Shown here in pieces: positions 18,710 to 29,138 of a stretch of DNA of 64,000 nt (position 1 is its first letter; each line of letters begins with the position of its first letter). The position numbers and the translations under genes were made by a program. The notes under the pieces are model-generated. The model was given only the letters and a program-made list of their open reading frames with translations. It was not told where the DNA came from and searched no databases. Source of the stretch: an uncultured Muribaculaceae bacterium (GTDB lineage Bacteria; Bacteroidota; Bacteroidia; Bacteroidales; Muribaculaceae). The stretch covers positions 147,835-211,834 of the forward strand of contig CAKUQQ010000005.1 in NCBI GenBank assembly GCA_934675575.1, written 5' to 3'.

Positions 18710-21298
18710 ATGAACTTTAATAATTTTACAATCAAATCGCAAGAGATGCTGCAGAAAGCAGTACGGATTGCCTCGGACAACGGCAATCAGGCTGTGGAGC
18801 CTGTGCATCTCATGAAAGCATTGCTTGGTGATGAGAGTTCGGTTGTGAAATTCATTTTACAAAAATTAGATGTTCCAACTGAGCGCATTGAGCAACAGCT
18901 TGACGAACAAATGAGGCAACTGCCGCATGTTAACGGTGGAGAACCTTATTTGAGCAACGATGCCACTAAAGTGCTTGAAAAAGCCGAAGAGTTGGCTCAG
19001 AAAAACGGTGACCAGTATGTGACTGTGGAAGGTGTGCTGCTCGCTTTGTTTGTGGTGAACTCTTCTGTATCAACAATTCTGAAAGATGCAGGAATGACGC
19101 AAAAAGACCTTGAAGCCGCCATTACCGAATTGCGTAAAGGCAAAAAAGCTACAGGGCAGCAAGCAGAGGACCAATACAATGCACTGAGCAAGTATGCAAT
19201 CAACCTCAATGAACGTGCGCGCCAAGGCAAGCTCGACCCAGTAATCGGCCGTGATGATGAAATAAGGCGTGTACTCCAGATATTGAGCCGCAGAACAAAA
19301 AACAACCCAATCTTAATTGGCGAGCCGGGAACTGGTAAGACAGCCATCGTAGAAGGACTTGCACAACGAATTGTGCGTGGCGATGTGCCAGAGAACCTGC
19401 GCATGAAGCAAGTGTACTCTCTTGATATGGGTGCTCTGATTGCTGGAGCAAAATACCAAGGTGAGTTTGAGGAAAGGCTAAAAGCCGTAATCAACGAAAT
19501 TGCGCAGTCAAACGGAGGCATAATTCTATTTATCGATGAAATTCACACATTGGTGGGCGCCGGACAAAGCAATGGTGCAATGGACGCTGCCAACATTCTT
19601 AAACCAGCATTGGCAAGAGGAGAGCTGCGCAGCATAGGTGCCACAACTCTTGATGAGTACCAAAAGTACTTTGAGAAAGACAAGGCTCTGGAGCGACGCT
19701 TTCAGGTTGTGATGGTTGACGAGCCTGACGAAGAAAGTGCCATCGCAATTTTGCGTGGTCTTAAAGAGAAATATGAGAACCACCACAAGGTACGTATCAA
19801 AGACGATGCTATAATTGCCGCAGTTAAACTGAGCGAACGCTACATTGCCGACCGTTTCTTGCCCGACAAGGCAATAGACTTGGTAGATGAGGCTGCAGCC
19901 AAGCTACGAATAGAGATGGATTCTGTGCCGCAAGGTCTCGATGAAATCACTCGTAAGATTTCGCAACTTGAAATAGAACGAGAGGCCATCAAGCGTGATG
20001 GTGACGAACAGCGAATCAAACAACTTGACGAGCAGATTGCCAACTTGAAAGACAAGGAGAGCGACTACAACGCCAAGTGGAAAGCCGAAAAGGACATCAT
20101 CAACAAGATTCAGCAAAACAAGATTGACATTGAGCAGCTGAACTTTGAGGCAGAAAGGGCTGAGCGTGACGGTGATTATGCCAAAGTGGCTGAAATCAGA
20201 TATTCGAGCATAAAGCAAAAAGAAGATGAGAACAAGTCTCTGCAAGAGAAGCTCAAAGGCATGCAGGGCGACAAGGCTCTGATTAAGGAGGAGGTGGATT
20301 CTGACGACATTGCCGACATAGTGTCGCGATGGACTGGGATTCCAGTAACCAAGATGCTGAAATCAGAGAAAGACAAGCTGCTACATCTTGAGGAAGAATT
20401 GCACAAGCGTGTGGTGGGACAAGACGAAGCCATCGCTGCCATATCTGATGCAGTACGCCGTAGCAGGGCAGGTCTTAACGACCCTCGCCGCCCAATAGGC
20501 TCATTCATATTCCTCGGCACCACAGGTGTGGGTAAAACCGAGCTTGCAAAGGCATTGGCAGACTACCTGTTCAATGACGAGAACATGATGACGCGTATTG
20601 ATATGAGCGAATATCAAGAGAAATTCTCGGTGACACGACTCATCGGTTCACCTCCAGGCTATGTGGGCTATGACGAGGGTGGTCAACTCACGGAGGCTGT
20701 GCGTCGCAAACCATATTCAGTGGTACTGTTTGATGAAATAGAGAAGGCACACCCCGATGTGTTCAACATCTTGCTCCAGGTGCTTGATGACGGACGTTTG
20801 ACCGACAACAAGGGCCGCACAGTCAACTTCAAGAACACAATCATCATAATGACTTCTAATTTGGGTTCAAGCTTAATCAGAGAACGTTTTGAGCATCTGA
20901 CCCCAGAGAACAGGTCAAGTGTGATTGAATCGACGAAGAAAGATGTGTTTGAGTTGCTCAAAAAGACTATTCGCCCAGAGTTCTTGAACCGTATTGACGA
21001 CATAATAATGTTCACGCCTCTTGATGAGAATCAAATCAAGCAAATCGTAAGATTGCAAATGAACAGCGTCAAGAAACAACTTGAGGCCAATGGTATAACG
21101 CTGGAAACAACTGACAAAGCAGTGGCATACCTTGCAAAAGCCGGATTTGACCCAGAGTTTGGTGCTCGCCCTGTGAAGCGTGCAATACAAGACTTGGTGC
21201 TCAACACTCTGTCGAAAGACATTATTGCCCAGAAGATTGACAGAAATAAGCCGATTGTCATAGATGCCGATGCGAATGGTTTGAAGTTCAACAACTAA
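18710..21298 (+). CDS. clpB: ATP-dependent disaggregase ClpB
   Basis: Hexameric AAA+ chaperone that pulls apart protein aggregates together with DnaK. 862 residues, normal length: Clp N-domain (1-145), NBD1 with Walker A GEPGTGKT and [10 protein letters not shown], a coiled-coil middle domain (about 400-525, many Lys/Glu/Gln heptads), NBD2 with [14 protein letters not shown] and [14 protein letters not shown], and a C-terminal small domain. The middle domain separates it from ClpA/ClpC. dnaK is 30 kb away and separately transcribed. No CIRCE repeat is seen upstream; control is probably by an alternative sigma factor or the nearby palindrome. Confidence 0.98.
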   Translation: MNFNNFTIKSQEMLQKAVRIASDNGNQAVEPVHLMKALLGDESSVVKFILQKLDVPTERIEQQLDEQMRQLPHVNGGEPYLSNDATKVLEKAEELAQKNGDQYVTVEGVLLALFVVNSSVSTILKDAGMTQKDLEAAITELRKGKKATGQQAEDQYNALSKYAINLNERARQGKLDPVIGRDDEIRRVLQILSRRTKNNPILIGEPGTGKTAIVEGLAQRIVRGDVPENLRMKQVYSLDMGALIAGAKYQGEFEERLKAVINEIAQSNGGIILFIDEIHTLVGAGQSNGAMDAANILKPALARGELRSIGATTLDEYQKYFEKDKALERRFQVVMVDEPDEESAIAILRGLKEKYENHHKVRIKDDAIIAAVKLSERYIADRFLPDKAIDLVDEAAAKLRIEMDSVPQGLDEITRKISQLEIEREAIKRDGDEQRIKQLDEQIANLKDKESDYNAKWKAEKDIINKIQQNKIDIEQLNFEAERAERDGDYAKVAEIRYSSIKQKEDENKSLQEKLKGMQGDKALIKEEVDSDDIADIVSRWTGIPVTKMLKSEKDKLLHLEEELHKRVVGQDEAIAAISDAVRRSRAGLNDPRRPIGSFIFLGTTGVGKTELAKALADYLFNDENMMTRIDMSEYQEKFSVTRLIGSPPGYVGYDEGGQLTEAVRRKPYSVVLFDEIEKAHPDVFNILLQVLDDGRLTDNKGRTVNFKNTIIIMTSNLGSSLIRERFEHLTPENRSSVIESTKKDVFELLKKTIRPEFLNRIDDIIMFTPLDENQIKQIVRLQMNSVKKQLEANGITLETTDKAVAYLAKAGFDPEFGARPVKRAIQDLVLNTLSKDIIAQKIDRNKPIVIDADANGLKFNN

Positions 21299-21350
21299 TC
21301 ATTAGGCATTAAACATTAAACATGACAAAAAAGCCTAAGCTATATGAGAG

Positions 21351-21386
21351 CCGGTGTGGGAAAAATTCCACACCGGTTTTTTTTTT
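21351..21386 (+). terminator. Intrinsic terminator after clpB
   Basis: 9-bp GC-rich stem CCGGTGTGG/CCACACCGG with an 8-nt loop and a run of ten T. Textbook rho-independent terminator. Confidence 0.95.
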
Positions 21387-21439
21387 GCTCTTGCGCTTTT
21401 AAGATTGACAGCACTTTATAACCGTGCATGTGCCGAAAT

Positions 21440-21470
21440 TTTCTCATTATCATAAAAATGCCTAACTTTG
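21440..21470 (+). promoter_or_regulatory. Promoter of lon
   Basis: TAACTTTG at 21463-21470 with TTT in place of the TTG -33 element 20 nt upstream. About 50 nt of leader before the ATG at 21520. Confidence 0.5.
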
Positions 21471-21519
21471 GCATCTTATTTGCATAGATAATATTCTAAG
21501 GAGATTTTTAGAGCAGAAT

Positions 21520-23976
21520 ATGTTTGATTTTTTTAACGATATAGACGAAAAGGCAAGTGACGGAGCTCCGCACATAATGCCGATTTTTGCAGAAATAAAA
21601 ACTAATGGCGACATTAATTCCGTTGAATTGGAAGAACTTGACGATGTGCCTGTTTTGGCTTTGCGCAATCTGGTGATGTTTCCTGGCATGACAATGCCTG
21701 TGTCAGTAGGACGGGAAAAATCTCTTGCAGCAATCCGAACTGCACAAAAAAAGCACATTCCAATTGCCGCATTCTGCCAAAAAAGCAGCGGAATTGATGA
21801 CCCACAATTTGATGATTTACACACCGATGGCACTGTGGCAGATGTCATAAAAATTCTGGAGCTGCCCGACAAGACCATAAATGTGATTTTACAAGGCCGC
21901 AAAAGTGTGAAATTGCAAGCCCTTACCGCCACAGAGCCGTTCTTACGCGGCAAGGTTGCCCCGATAATCGAGACTTTACCCAAGAAGTCTGACACAGAAT
22001 TCAAAGCCCTTGTGCGCTCCATACGCGACTTGACTTTCAGTATGCTCTCCAAACTTGGCGATGGCGCAAAAGACTTGAGCTATGCAATCAAGAACATTGA
22101 AGATGATGTGTATTTGATTAACTTCCTTGCAACCAACATTCCTTTTGAACCGGAAGAAAAGCAAAAGTTACTTCAAAATCACGACATAAAGAAGCGGGCA
22201 TTCGTTTTGTCAAGCATTTTATCGCAGGAAGCACAGTTTGTTGATTTGCGGGCCTCAATACAGTCTAAGACCCAACAAGACTTGTCGCAACAACAGCGTG
22301 AGCATTTCTTGCAACAGCAAATCAGAACAATACAAGAAGAACTCGGCAATGGTGAAGACGACATAGACGAGTTGAGCAAACGTGCCGACGAAAAAGATTG
22401 GAGCGAAGCCGCAGCCAACCAGTTCAAAAAAGAATTGAAAAAACTTGAACGACTAAACCCACAATCGCCAGATTACTCTGTGCAATATCAGTATCTCGAC
22501 ACATTTTTAAGCTTGCCGTGGAACAAGGTCACGAAAGACAACTTCAACCTGAAAAGGGTGGAAGCCAGACTCAACAAAGACCACTACGGACTTGAAAAGG
22601 TAAAGGACCGCATACTTGAACATCTGGCTGTGCTGAAGCTGCGCGGAGACCTCAAAGCTCCCATAATCTGCCTTTATGGCCCTCCAGGTGTGGGCAAAAC
22701 CTCACTCGGCAAATCTATAGCTGAAGCTCTCAATCGCAAATATGCCCGCATATCGCTCGGCGGTCTGCACGATGAAGCAGAAATCAGGGGTCATCGCCGC
22801 ACATACATTGGCGCAATGCCTGGCCGAATAATTGAGGCTTTAACTAAATGTGAAAGCAACAATCCGGTTGTTGTGCTCGATGAAATAGACAAAGTGGGGC
22901 AGGACTTCAAAGGCGACCCATCGTCGGCCCTGCTTGAAGTGCTTGACCCAGAGCAAAACAATCATTTTCATGACAATTACCTCGACTTTGACTACGACTT
23001 GTCGAAAATCCTGTTTATTGCCACAGCCAATAATCTCAACAGCATTTCGCAACCATTGCTTGACCGCATGGAAATCATAGAAATCAATGGTTACATACAA
23101 GAAGAAAAGGTTGAGATTGCAAAACGACACCTTGTGCCGAAGCAACTGCAGGAAAATGGATTTGAGCCAAAAGAAATTTCTTTTCCCAAAGCCACACTTG
23201 AAGCAATCGTTAGCGACTACACAAGAGAGTCGGGTGTTCGTGAACTTGAGAAGAAGATTGGCAAGGTGCTGCGTAAAGTGGCACGAAAGAAAGCCTCTGG
23301 CGATGATTACCCCAAGACGATTAGCGTTGACTCATTGCGCGAGCTAATCGGACCCAAAGAATATTTCAAGGATTCTTACGAGGGCAATGAGTTTGCCGGC
23401 GTGGTCACCGGACTTGCATGGACTTCGGTCGGCGGAGAAATATTGTTTGTGGAGTCTTCTCTGTCGAAAGCTGGCAAGAGTGGAGAAAAGTTGACCTTGA
23501 CGGGCAATCTTGGCGATGTGATGAAGGAATCGGCCATTATCGCATTGCAATACATCAAGGCCCACAGTTCGCTGTTTGGCATCAATTACGAATTATTTGA
23601 CAAATATAATGTTCATATCCATGTGCCTGAAGGCGCAATCCCCAAAGACGGTCCTTCGGCTGGTATCACCATGGTGACGTCACTTGTGTCGTCATTCACA
23701 CAACGAAAGGTTCGTGACCACATGGCAATGACGGGTGAAATCACCCTAAGAGGAAAAGTTTTGCCTGTGGGTGGAATAAAAGAAAAAATACTTGCCGCCA
23801 AGAGAGCAGGCATTACAGACATCGTGTTGTGCAAAGACAATAAAAAAGACATTGACGAAATCAATGACATATATCTTAAAGGACTGACATTCCATTACGT
23901 TGACACAATTAAGGACGTGATTGACTATGCACTGCTGCCCGACAAAGTGAAAGACGCAATACCGTTTGACGCGTAA
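21520..23976 (+). CDS. lon: ATP-dependent Lon protease
   Basis: Cytosolic AAA+ serine protease that degrades misfolded and regulatory proteins. 818 residues: N-terminal LON substrate-binding domain (about 45-240, VPVLALRNLVMFPGM), a coiled-coil linker, the ATPase with Walker A GPPGVGKTSLGKS near residue 390 and VVLDEIDK, and the C-terminal protease with catalytic Ser in PKDGPSAGIT and Lys in KVLPVGGIKEK (Ser/Lys dyad). It is a single-gene unit between two terminators and converges with the WYL regulator. Lon A subfamily; no unusual features. Confidence 0.98.
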   Translation: MFDFFNDIDEKASDGAPHIMPIFAEIKTNGDINSVELEELDDVPVLALRNLVMFPGMTMPVSVGREKSLAAIRTAQKKHIPIAAFCQKSSGIDDPQFDDLHTDGTVADVIKILELPDKTINVILQGRKSVKLQALTATEPFLRGKVAPIIETLPKKSDTEFKALVRSIRDLTFSMLSKLGDGAKDLSYAIKNIEDDVYLINFLATNIPFEPEEKQKLLQNHDIKKRAFVLSSILSQEAQFVDLRASIQSKTQQDLSQQQREHFLQQQIRTIQEELGNGEDDIDELSKRADEKDWSEAAANQFKKELKKLERLNPQSPDYSVQYQYLDTFLSLPWNKVTKDNFNLKRVEARLNKDHYGLEKVKDRILEHLAVLKLRGDLKAPIICLYGPPGVGKTSLGKSIAEALNRKYARISLGGLHDEAEIRGHRRTYIGAMPGRIIEALTKCESNNPVVVLDEIDKVGQDFKGDPSSALLEVLDPEQNNHFHDNYLDFDYDLSKILFIATANNLNSISQPLLDRMEIIEINGYIQEEKVEIAKRHLVPKQLQENGFEPKEISFPKATLEAIVSDYTRESGVRELEKKIGKVLRKVARKKASGDDYPKTISVDSLRELIGPKEYFKDSYEGNEFAGVVTGLAWTSVGGEILFVESSLSKAGKSGEKLTLTGNLGDVMKESAIIALQYIKAHSSLFGINYELFDKYNVHIHVPEGAIPKDGPSAGITMVTSLVSSFTQRKVRDHMAMTGEITLRGKVLPVGGIKEKILAAKRAGITDIVLCKDNKKDIDEINDIYLKGLTFHYVDTIKDVIDYALLPDKVKDAIPFDA

Positions 23977-24000
23977 ACGTCGCACTGCAATACAAAATAA

Positions 24001-24043
24001 AAAAATCCGCAACGCCAATTCGAATTGACATTGCGGATTTTTT
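24001..24043. terminator. Bidirectional terminator between lon and the WYL gene
   Basis: AAAAATCCGCAA ... TTGCGGATTTTTT, with A-run and T-run on opposite sides so that it works on both strands. The 18-nt loop contains a second palindrome CAATTCGAATTG, giving a nested hairpin. It serves convergent lon (+) and the WYL regulator (-). Confidence 0.88.
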
Positions 24044-24107
24044 GTTCTTCCGCTGGTTGCAAAACCAAAATCTGATTTTGCAATGCAAAAAAAATGCCAT
24101 ACTTATT

Positions 24108-25016
24108 TTATGTAGCTTTAGTGTTGTAACGCTTTGCAAGCTCATTAACCGTGTCAGCAATCTGCTTTCTATATTCTGTTGGCTGCAAAACCTCAACCAG
24201 ATTTCCCATTCCCAGAATTGCCATGCTCAAGTCGTAGGTTGGAGCAACAAAATATTCAAAATCAGAATACTTGCCTTCTTCGGTGTATATTTCTTTTTGA
24301 GATTGATGCAAGGGCAGGGTTCGCAAATAATTCACATGACTGCCATAAACCCTAAGCACTATCCGGCATGGCTTTGCTCCATCATAAACAATAATGCCAA
24401 AATAAAGAGCAAAAAACGCCTCTGCATCAAAATCTTTAGGCATAGAGAATGTTTTGTTTGTAGAAGTAAGATTCTTAATGCGATCAAGCGAATAAAGCCA
24501 CAACTTTCCATTTTCACCTTTAGCCAAAACGTACCACCGGTTTTGATGCAGCTTTAGGCAATATGGCTCTATGTTAAACGTATATGGGTCATGGCCAAAT
24601 GCCTGATAAGTTAAGCAAAGTGCCTTATTTTCTCTCATGGCTGCAAGCACAATGGTCAAGAAATCACGCCCAGAAGGTATTTCCTGCACAACGATTCTAT
24701 TGCCCAAATCTTTGTAGCTGGCAATAACGTTACCAACTGCCACGGAATCAAGCATCCATTTACGCAATTTATTTTCTTCTATGGCTTCTGGGTTAGCAAT
24801 GTAGTATCTATAGTCGCCATTTGACTCACAAATAATCTCTATGCCATATTGCAAAAGTATTTGGTTTCGCCATCGGTTTAACGTGCACCGTTGTAGCGGC
24901 TTGCCGCAACTTAACTCCACATTACATTCCCATTTCTCGGACAGATTTTTGAGTGATATACGTCCGGCACGATTGAGTGTGTCAATGAGCCAAATATGTT
25001 TTTCTGTTTGTGTCAT
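24108..25016 (-). CDS. WYL-domain transcriptional regulator
   Basis: 302-residue regulator. The N-terminal 60-70 residues look like a winged helix (DTLNRAGRISLKNLSEKW and LQRCTLNRWRNQI), though the HTH is less canonical than in the DeoR-like members. The WYL domain (about 135-215) carries RWYVLAKGENGKLWLYSLDRI; such domains bind nucleic acid or small ligands. The rest is the WYL C-terminal extension. It is a single gene with a TATATTTG box about 23 nt upstream, convergent with lon. WYL proteins control DNA-damage responses or phage-defence islands in other bacteria, but nothing of the kind is adjacent, so the target is unknown. Confidence 0.88.
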   Translation of the reverse strand: MTQTEKHIWLIDTLNRAGRISLKNLSEKWECNVELSCGKPLQRCTLNRWRNQILLQYGIEIICESNGDYRYYIANPEAIEENKLRKWMLDSVAVGNVIASYKDLGNRIVVQEIPSGRDFLTIVLAAMRENKALCLTYQAFGHDPYTFNIEPYCLKLHQNRWYVLAKGENGKLWLYSLDRIKNLTSTNKTFSMPKDFDAEAFFALYFGIIVYDGAKPCRIVLRVYGSHVNYLRTLPLHQSQKEIYTEEGKYSDFEYFVAPTYDLSMAILGMGNLVEVLQPTEYRKQIADTVNELAKRYNTKAT

Positions 25017-25123
25017 GCTTAAAATTGATGTTAATGTACAAATATAGCAATAAGGTTTATTTAATAGTGCAATTACAGCGCATTAAAAAAGATAGATTTC
25101 ACCTTGTGCGTCGCAATAATTGG

Positions 25124-25154
25124 TTGCGTGCTTCGACTATTTTAGCTAATTTTG
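25124..25154 (+). promoter_or_regulatory. Promoter of the secreted carboxypeptidase-regulatory-like protein
   Basis: TTG at 25124-25126, 20-nt spacer, TAATTTTG at 25147-25154. Full consensus match, 26 nt before the ATG. Confidence 0.72.
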
Positions 25155-25180
25155 CGTAGTAAAATTATTATAGCAATGAT

Positions 25181-25945
25181 ATGAAATCATTTTTAAGCAT
25201 TATATTAATCTGCGTTTTTTCTTTTACCGCTTATGCGGCGGATATAATTAAAATTTCCGGTAAAGTCACTGATTATAACGGCATACCCATCGACTCTTGT
25301 ACCGTACTGATATACAACCCTGATTTTACGGAAGCCTATGAAACAGTAAGCAACGCACAAGGTTACTATTCCCTTGACAGCATTCCCAAAGGGCGATATG
25401 CCGCCATAGCCGCTATGCGTATTAATGAATATCCCAGGTTATTACAAGTTGCGCCAAAAGATATGAAACTCGAATTTTGGGCATGGAATGTTATTGCAGA
25501 CCGCGATATTACTTTGAATATTCGATACGACAAACTGGAATTGTATGGCACTACTGCATTTTTAGAATATGGAGGTCGGCAAGAACTGCTTATTTACACA
25601 CGTCCTATGAGTGTCACAAAGGTCATTGCTTATCAAAACTTCGTAGATAAGAGTGAAGCTGAAAAGAATTCCATCGTAACGGTTAACCCAAAATACATGA
25701 CTTTTGATGTCTATGCCGATGGCAAATCCTTGGACATATATTCCATTCAGCCCTTGACAATGAAAAACAAGGACAATAGTGTAGGAAATGACATGTGCTA
25801 CTTGCTGCAAGTGGAATTGCCAAAAGATATTTACACACATGATAGGCCGTACGAAATAAGAGTAGTAGGGCACAACTCTCAATATAATGAACATGGTGAG
25901 AGCGTGTATTATCTCGAACCTCCAAAATACGACCGGAAAAAGTGA
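25181..25945 (+). CDS. Exported protein with carboxypeptidase-regulatory-like domain
   Basis: 254 residues with a signal peptide (cleavage probably AYA|AD near residue 20). Residues about 24-115 form a CarboxypepD_reg-like (Ig-type) beta sandwich: ISGKVTDYNGIPIDSCTVLIY, TVSNAQGYYSLDSIPKGRY. This is the plug-preceding domain seen in many TonB-dependent receptors, but here it is not attached to a barrel. The remaining 140 residues are beta-rich without a family I recognise. It is transcribed alone. Likely a periplasmic or surface-exposed protein of unknown role. Confidence 0.8.
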   Translation: MKSFLSIILICVFSFTAYAADIIKISGKVTDYNGIPIDSCTVLIYNPDFTEAYETVSNAQGYYSLDSIPKGRYAAIAAMRINEYPRLLQVAPKDMKLEFWAWNVIADRDITLNIRYDKLELYGTTAFLEYGGRQELLIYTRPMSVTKVIAYQNFVDKSEAEKNSIVTVNPKYMTFDVYADGKSLDIYSIQPLTMKNKDNSVGNDMCYLLQVELPKDIYTHDRPYEIRVVGHNSQYNEHGESVYYLEPPKYDRKK

Positions 25946-26078
25946 TGTTTTTTCGATAATATATAGCGAGTCCACAACTTCATCGAAATAGCGACAAGTT
26001 ATGGCTCGTTTAATTTTTTATGTCGAAAATAAGGCACAAATAAGAAACAGACCATATATCCGACTTGCATTTTGCTAC

Positions 26079-26126
26079 AAAAAACAAGTTAGGCTGTAAC
26101 CTCTATTCGGAGAATTACAGCCTAAC
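26079..26126 (-). terminator. Intrinsic terminator of ppdK
   Basis: Perfect 12-bp stem GTTAGGCTGTAA/TTACAGCCTAAC with a 15-nt loop. On the minus strand it is followed by TTGTTTTTTG. It lies 38 nt downstream of the ppdK stop. Confidence 0.88.
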
Positions 26127-26164
26127 TGACTAATATTGTTTAATATCGGCTTGCGCCTCTATTA

Positions 26165-28879
26165 TTATTCAACAGCAGCCTGCGCAGCAGCTACACGTGC
26201 GATTGGCACACGATATGGGCTACAAGAAACGTAGTTCATATTGAGTTTTGCACAGAACTTAACAGATGATGGTTCACCTCCGTGCTCACCGCAGATACCT
26301 ACATTGAGAGTTGGCTTAGTGGCGCGTCCTTTCTCTACAGCCATGTGAAGCAGTTGTCCCACACCTTCCTGGTCGAGCACTGCAAACGGATCCACCTTGA
26401 GGATACCAAGCTGCAAGTATTGCTTGAGGAACTTAGGAGCATCGTCACGAGAGTAACCGAATGTCATCTGAGTCATATCGTTAGTACCGAACGAGAAGAA
26501 GTCGGCTACAGTGGCAATTTGGTCAGCAACGAGAGCTGCACGTGGCACCTCAATCATAGTACCAATCTTGTAGGCAACTGTATCACCTTTTTCTGCGAAC
26601 ACTTGCTGGGCTGTCTTATTGATTATGTCGGCTTGCATTTCAAGCTCTTTGAGCACACCCACCAATGGAACCATAATCTTTGGGTGAACATCAATGCCCT
26701 TAGCCTTAACATTCAATGCAGCCTCGATAATTGCTCTTGCCTGCATCTCGGTGATTTCAGGATAAGTGTTACCCAGACGGCAACCACGGTGACCAAGCAT
26801 TGGATTGAACTCTTCCAAGTTATCGCAAACTGCCTTAACTTTCTCTACAGAAATGCCAAGCTCGTTAGCCAGCTCTTTTTGAGTAGCCAACTGATGAGGA
26901 ACGAACTCGTGCAATGGCGGGTCGAGCAGACGAATAGTAACCTCGCAACCGTCCATAGCTTCGAACATGCCTTCGAAGTCACCTCTTTGCAAAGGAAGAA
27001 GTTTGTTGAGTGCAGTGCGACGGCTTTCGGTGTCGTCAGCAATAATCATTTCACGCATTGCCTTGATGCGGTCGCCCTCAAAGAACATGTGCTCTGTGCG
27101 ACAAAGACCGATACCTTGAGCACCGAACTTACGAGCCACCTTGGCGTCGCGAGGAGAGTCGGCATTGGTGTAAACCACCATGTTTGTGTATTTGTCAGCC
27201 AAATTCAGAATTGCTGCGAAGTCACCTGACATGTCGGCATCAGTAGAAGAAACCAAACCGTCATACACATCACCAGTAGCACCATTGAGTGAAATCCAAT
27301 CACCTTCGTGATAAACCTTGTCACCCATAGTCACTGTTTTCTCCTTGTAATCAACTTGGATTTCACCAGCACCCGACACACAGCACTTGCCCATACCACG
27401 AGCAACCACTGCAGCGTGTGAAGTCATACCGCCACGAGCAGTCAAGATGCCTTGAGCTACCGACATACCACGCAAATCCTCTGGAGAAGTCTCCAAACGA
27501 ACCATGATTACTTTCTTGTTCTTGCTTGCCCACTCTTCAGCATCGTCGGCAAAGAACACGATTTGACCAGTAGCAGCACCTGGAGATGCTGGAAGACCCT
27601 TGGCAACAACTTTGGCATTCTTAACTGCAGCCTTGTCGAACACAGGGTGGAGGAGCTCGTCAAGTTTCTGAGGCTCCATTCTCTTCAACACTGTCTTTTC
27701 GTCGATAACGCCAGCACGAAGCAAGTCCATGGCAATCTTAACCATGGCAGCACCGGTGCGCTTGCCATTACGAGTTTGGAGCAACCACAATTTGCCTTGT
27801 TGGATTGTGAACTCCATGTCTTGCATATCCTTGTAGTGGTCCTCAAGACGCTGTTGCACCTCAATCAGTTGAGCAGCGCACTCTGGCATAGCCTCTTCGA
27901 GAGAAGGATATTTTTCTTTTCTTTCTTCTTCAGAAATGCCCTGAAGTTTAGCCCAACGGCGGCTGCCTTCTGTAGTTATTTGTTGTGGTGTGCGAACACC
28001 GGCAACCACGTCTTCACCTTGCGCATTAATCAGATACTCACCATTGAAGATGTCCTCACCAGTGGCTGCGTCACGAGAGAAAGCAACACCAGTTGCAGAA
28101 GTATCACCCATGTTACCATAAACCATGGCCTGAACGTTAACGGCAGTGCCATATTCCTCTGGGATTTGGTTCATGCGGCGATAGAGAATCGCACGGTCAT
28201 TGTTCCAGCTGTCAAACACAGCATAGATTGCACCCCACAACTGGTCGTAAGCGTCAGTTGGGAACTCTTTGCCAGTGCCTTTCAACACAGCCTGCTTGAA
28301 GAGTTGTACGAGTTCTTTCAAGTCCTCCACATCAAGTTCAGTGTCGAACTTAACACCCTTCTTTGCTTTAACTTCTTCAATAATTGCCTCGAATGGGTCG
28401 ATGTCGTCCTTGTTTTCTGGCTTCATACCCAAAACAACGTCACCATACATCTGTACGAAACGGCGATAGCTATCCCATGCCCAACGAGGGTTGTTTGCTT
28501 TCTTTGCCAAAGTCTCAGCCACTTCGTCATTGATACCGAGGTTCAACACGGTGTCCATCATGCCAGGCATTGAAATAGGAGCACCCGAACGAACAGAAAC
28601 CAACTGAGGATTTGTGGGGTCGTTGAATTTGTTACCAGTAAGGCTCTCAATGTGCTTGATTGATTTCAACACATCGTCCTTGATAAGGTTTGTAGCCTCT
28701 TGGCGACCTTTTTTGTTGTAGATAGTACAAACTTCAGTAGTAATAGTGAAACCTGGAGGTACAGGCACACCGATAAGGTTCATCTCGGCAAGGTTAGCAC
28801 CTTTTCCACCAAGAAGACCTCTCATGTCGGCACGGCCTTCAGCTTTGCCGTTGCCGAATGTATAAATTGTCTTCATCAA
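26165..28879 (-). CDS. ppdK: Pyruvate, phosphate dikinase
   Basis: Interconverts pyruvate, ATP and phosphate with phosphoenolpyruvate, AMP and pyrophosphate; in anaerobes it links glycolysis to C4 acid and gluconeogenic metabolism. 904 residues, standard. The ATP-grasp domain (about 1-340: GGKGANLAEM), the swivelling phosphohistidine domain with GGMTSHAAVVARGMGKCC (catalytic His), and the PEP/pyruvate TIM barrel (GLCRTEHMFF, SFGTNDMTQMT, CGEHGG with the catalytic Cys) are all present. Single-gene unit with a -7 box TATCTTTG about 70 nt upstream and a strong terminator. In this window it fits with succinate/propionate fermentation. Confidence 0.98.
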   Translation of the reverse strand: MMKTIYTFGNGKAEGRADMRGLLGGKGANLAEMNLIGVPVPPGFTITTEVCTIYNKKGRQEATNLIKDDVLKSIKHIESLTGNKFNDPTNPQLVSVRSGAPISMPGMMDTVLNLGINDEVAETLAKKANNPRWAWDSYRRFVQMYGDVVLGMKPENKDDIDPFEAIIEEVKAKKGVKFDTELDVEDLKELVQLFKQAVLKGTGKEFPTDAYDQLWGAIYAVFDSWNNDRAILYRRMNQIPEEYGTAVNVQAMVYGNMGDTSATGVAFSRDAATGEDIFNGEYLINAQGEDVVAGVRTPQQITTEGSRRWAKLQGISEEERKEKYPSLEEAMPECAAQLIEVQQRLEDHYKDMQDMEFTIQQGKLWLLQTRNGKRTGAAMVKIAMDLLRAGVIDEKTVLKRMEPQKLDELLHPVFDKAAVKNAKVVAKGLPASPGAATGQIVFFADDAEEWASKNKKVIMVRLETSPEDLRGMSVAQGILTARGGMTSHAAVVARGMGKCCVSGAGEIQVDYKEKTVTMGDKVYHEGDWISLNGATGDVYDGLVSSTDADMSGDFAAILNLADKYTNMVVYTNADSPRDAKVARKFGAQGIGLCRTEHMFFEGDRIKAMREMIIADDTESRRTALNKLLPLQRGDFEGMFEAMDGCEVTIRLLDPPLHEFVPHQLATQKELANELGISVEKVKAVCDNLEEFNPMLGHRGCRLGNTYPEITEMQARAIIEAALNVKAKGIDVHPKIMVPLVGVLKELEMQADIINKTAQQVFAEKGDTVAYKIGTMIEVPRAALVADQIATVADFFSFGTNDMTQMTFGYSRDDAPKFLKQYLQLGILKVDPFAVLDQEGVGQLLHMAVEKGRATKPTLNVGICGEHGGEPSSVKFCAKLNMNYVSCSPYRVPIARVAAAQAAVE

Positions 28880-28948
28880 TTAAATAATTTATATAGGGTT
28901 ATAAGTGTACAATTTGTCATCAAAACAAATCTCGTATTCATCTTTATG

Positions 28949-28956
28949 CAAAGATA
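28949..28956 (-). promoter_or_regulatory. -7 box upstream of ppdK
   Basis: Minus-strand TATCTTTG, 70 nt before the ppdK start; no clear -33 element. Confidence 0.45.
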
Positions 28957-29103
28957 AAGAAAAAGATTAAGAAATCTATGGATTAACGCTAAAAATCAAT
29001 TGTGAAACCGCGCGACTTTTATGTGTCAGAACACAGAAAAGACATAATGGCTGGAAATATGGCGAATTAACTGGAAAAAACGTTTCAATAACATAAATTT
29101 GAT

Positions 29104-29111
29104 TAATTTTG
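29104..29111 (+). promoter_or_regulatory. -7 box upstream of rlmD
   Basis: TAATTTTG, 28 nt before the TTG start at 29139. The short distance supports that start codon, since no ATG lies between. -33 element weak. Confidence 0.45.
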
Positions 29112-29138
29112 TAGCGATTTGAAGGTCAATAAAACGTA

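Noticed and set aside
26282-28573. Long plus-strand reading frames (315 and 373 codons) opposite ppdK
   Set aside because: They mirror ppdK codons in another frame, show no domain and are Leu/His/Cys-rich as expected for antisense of this gene.
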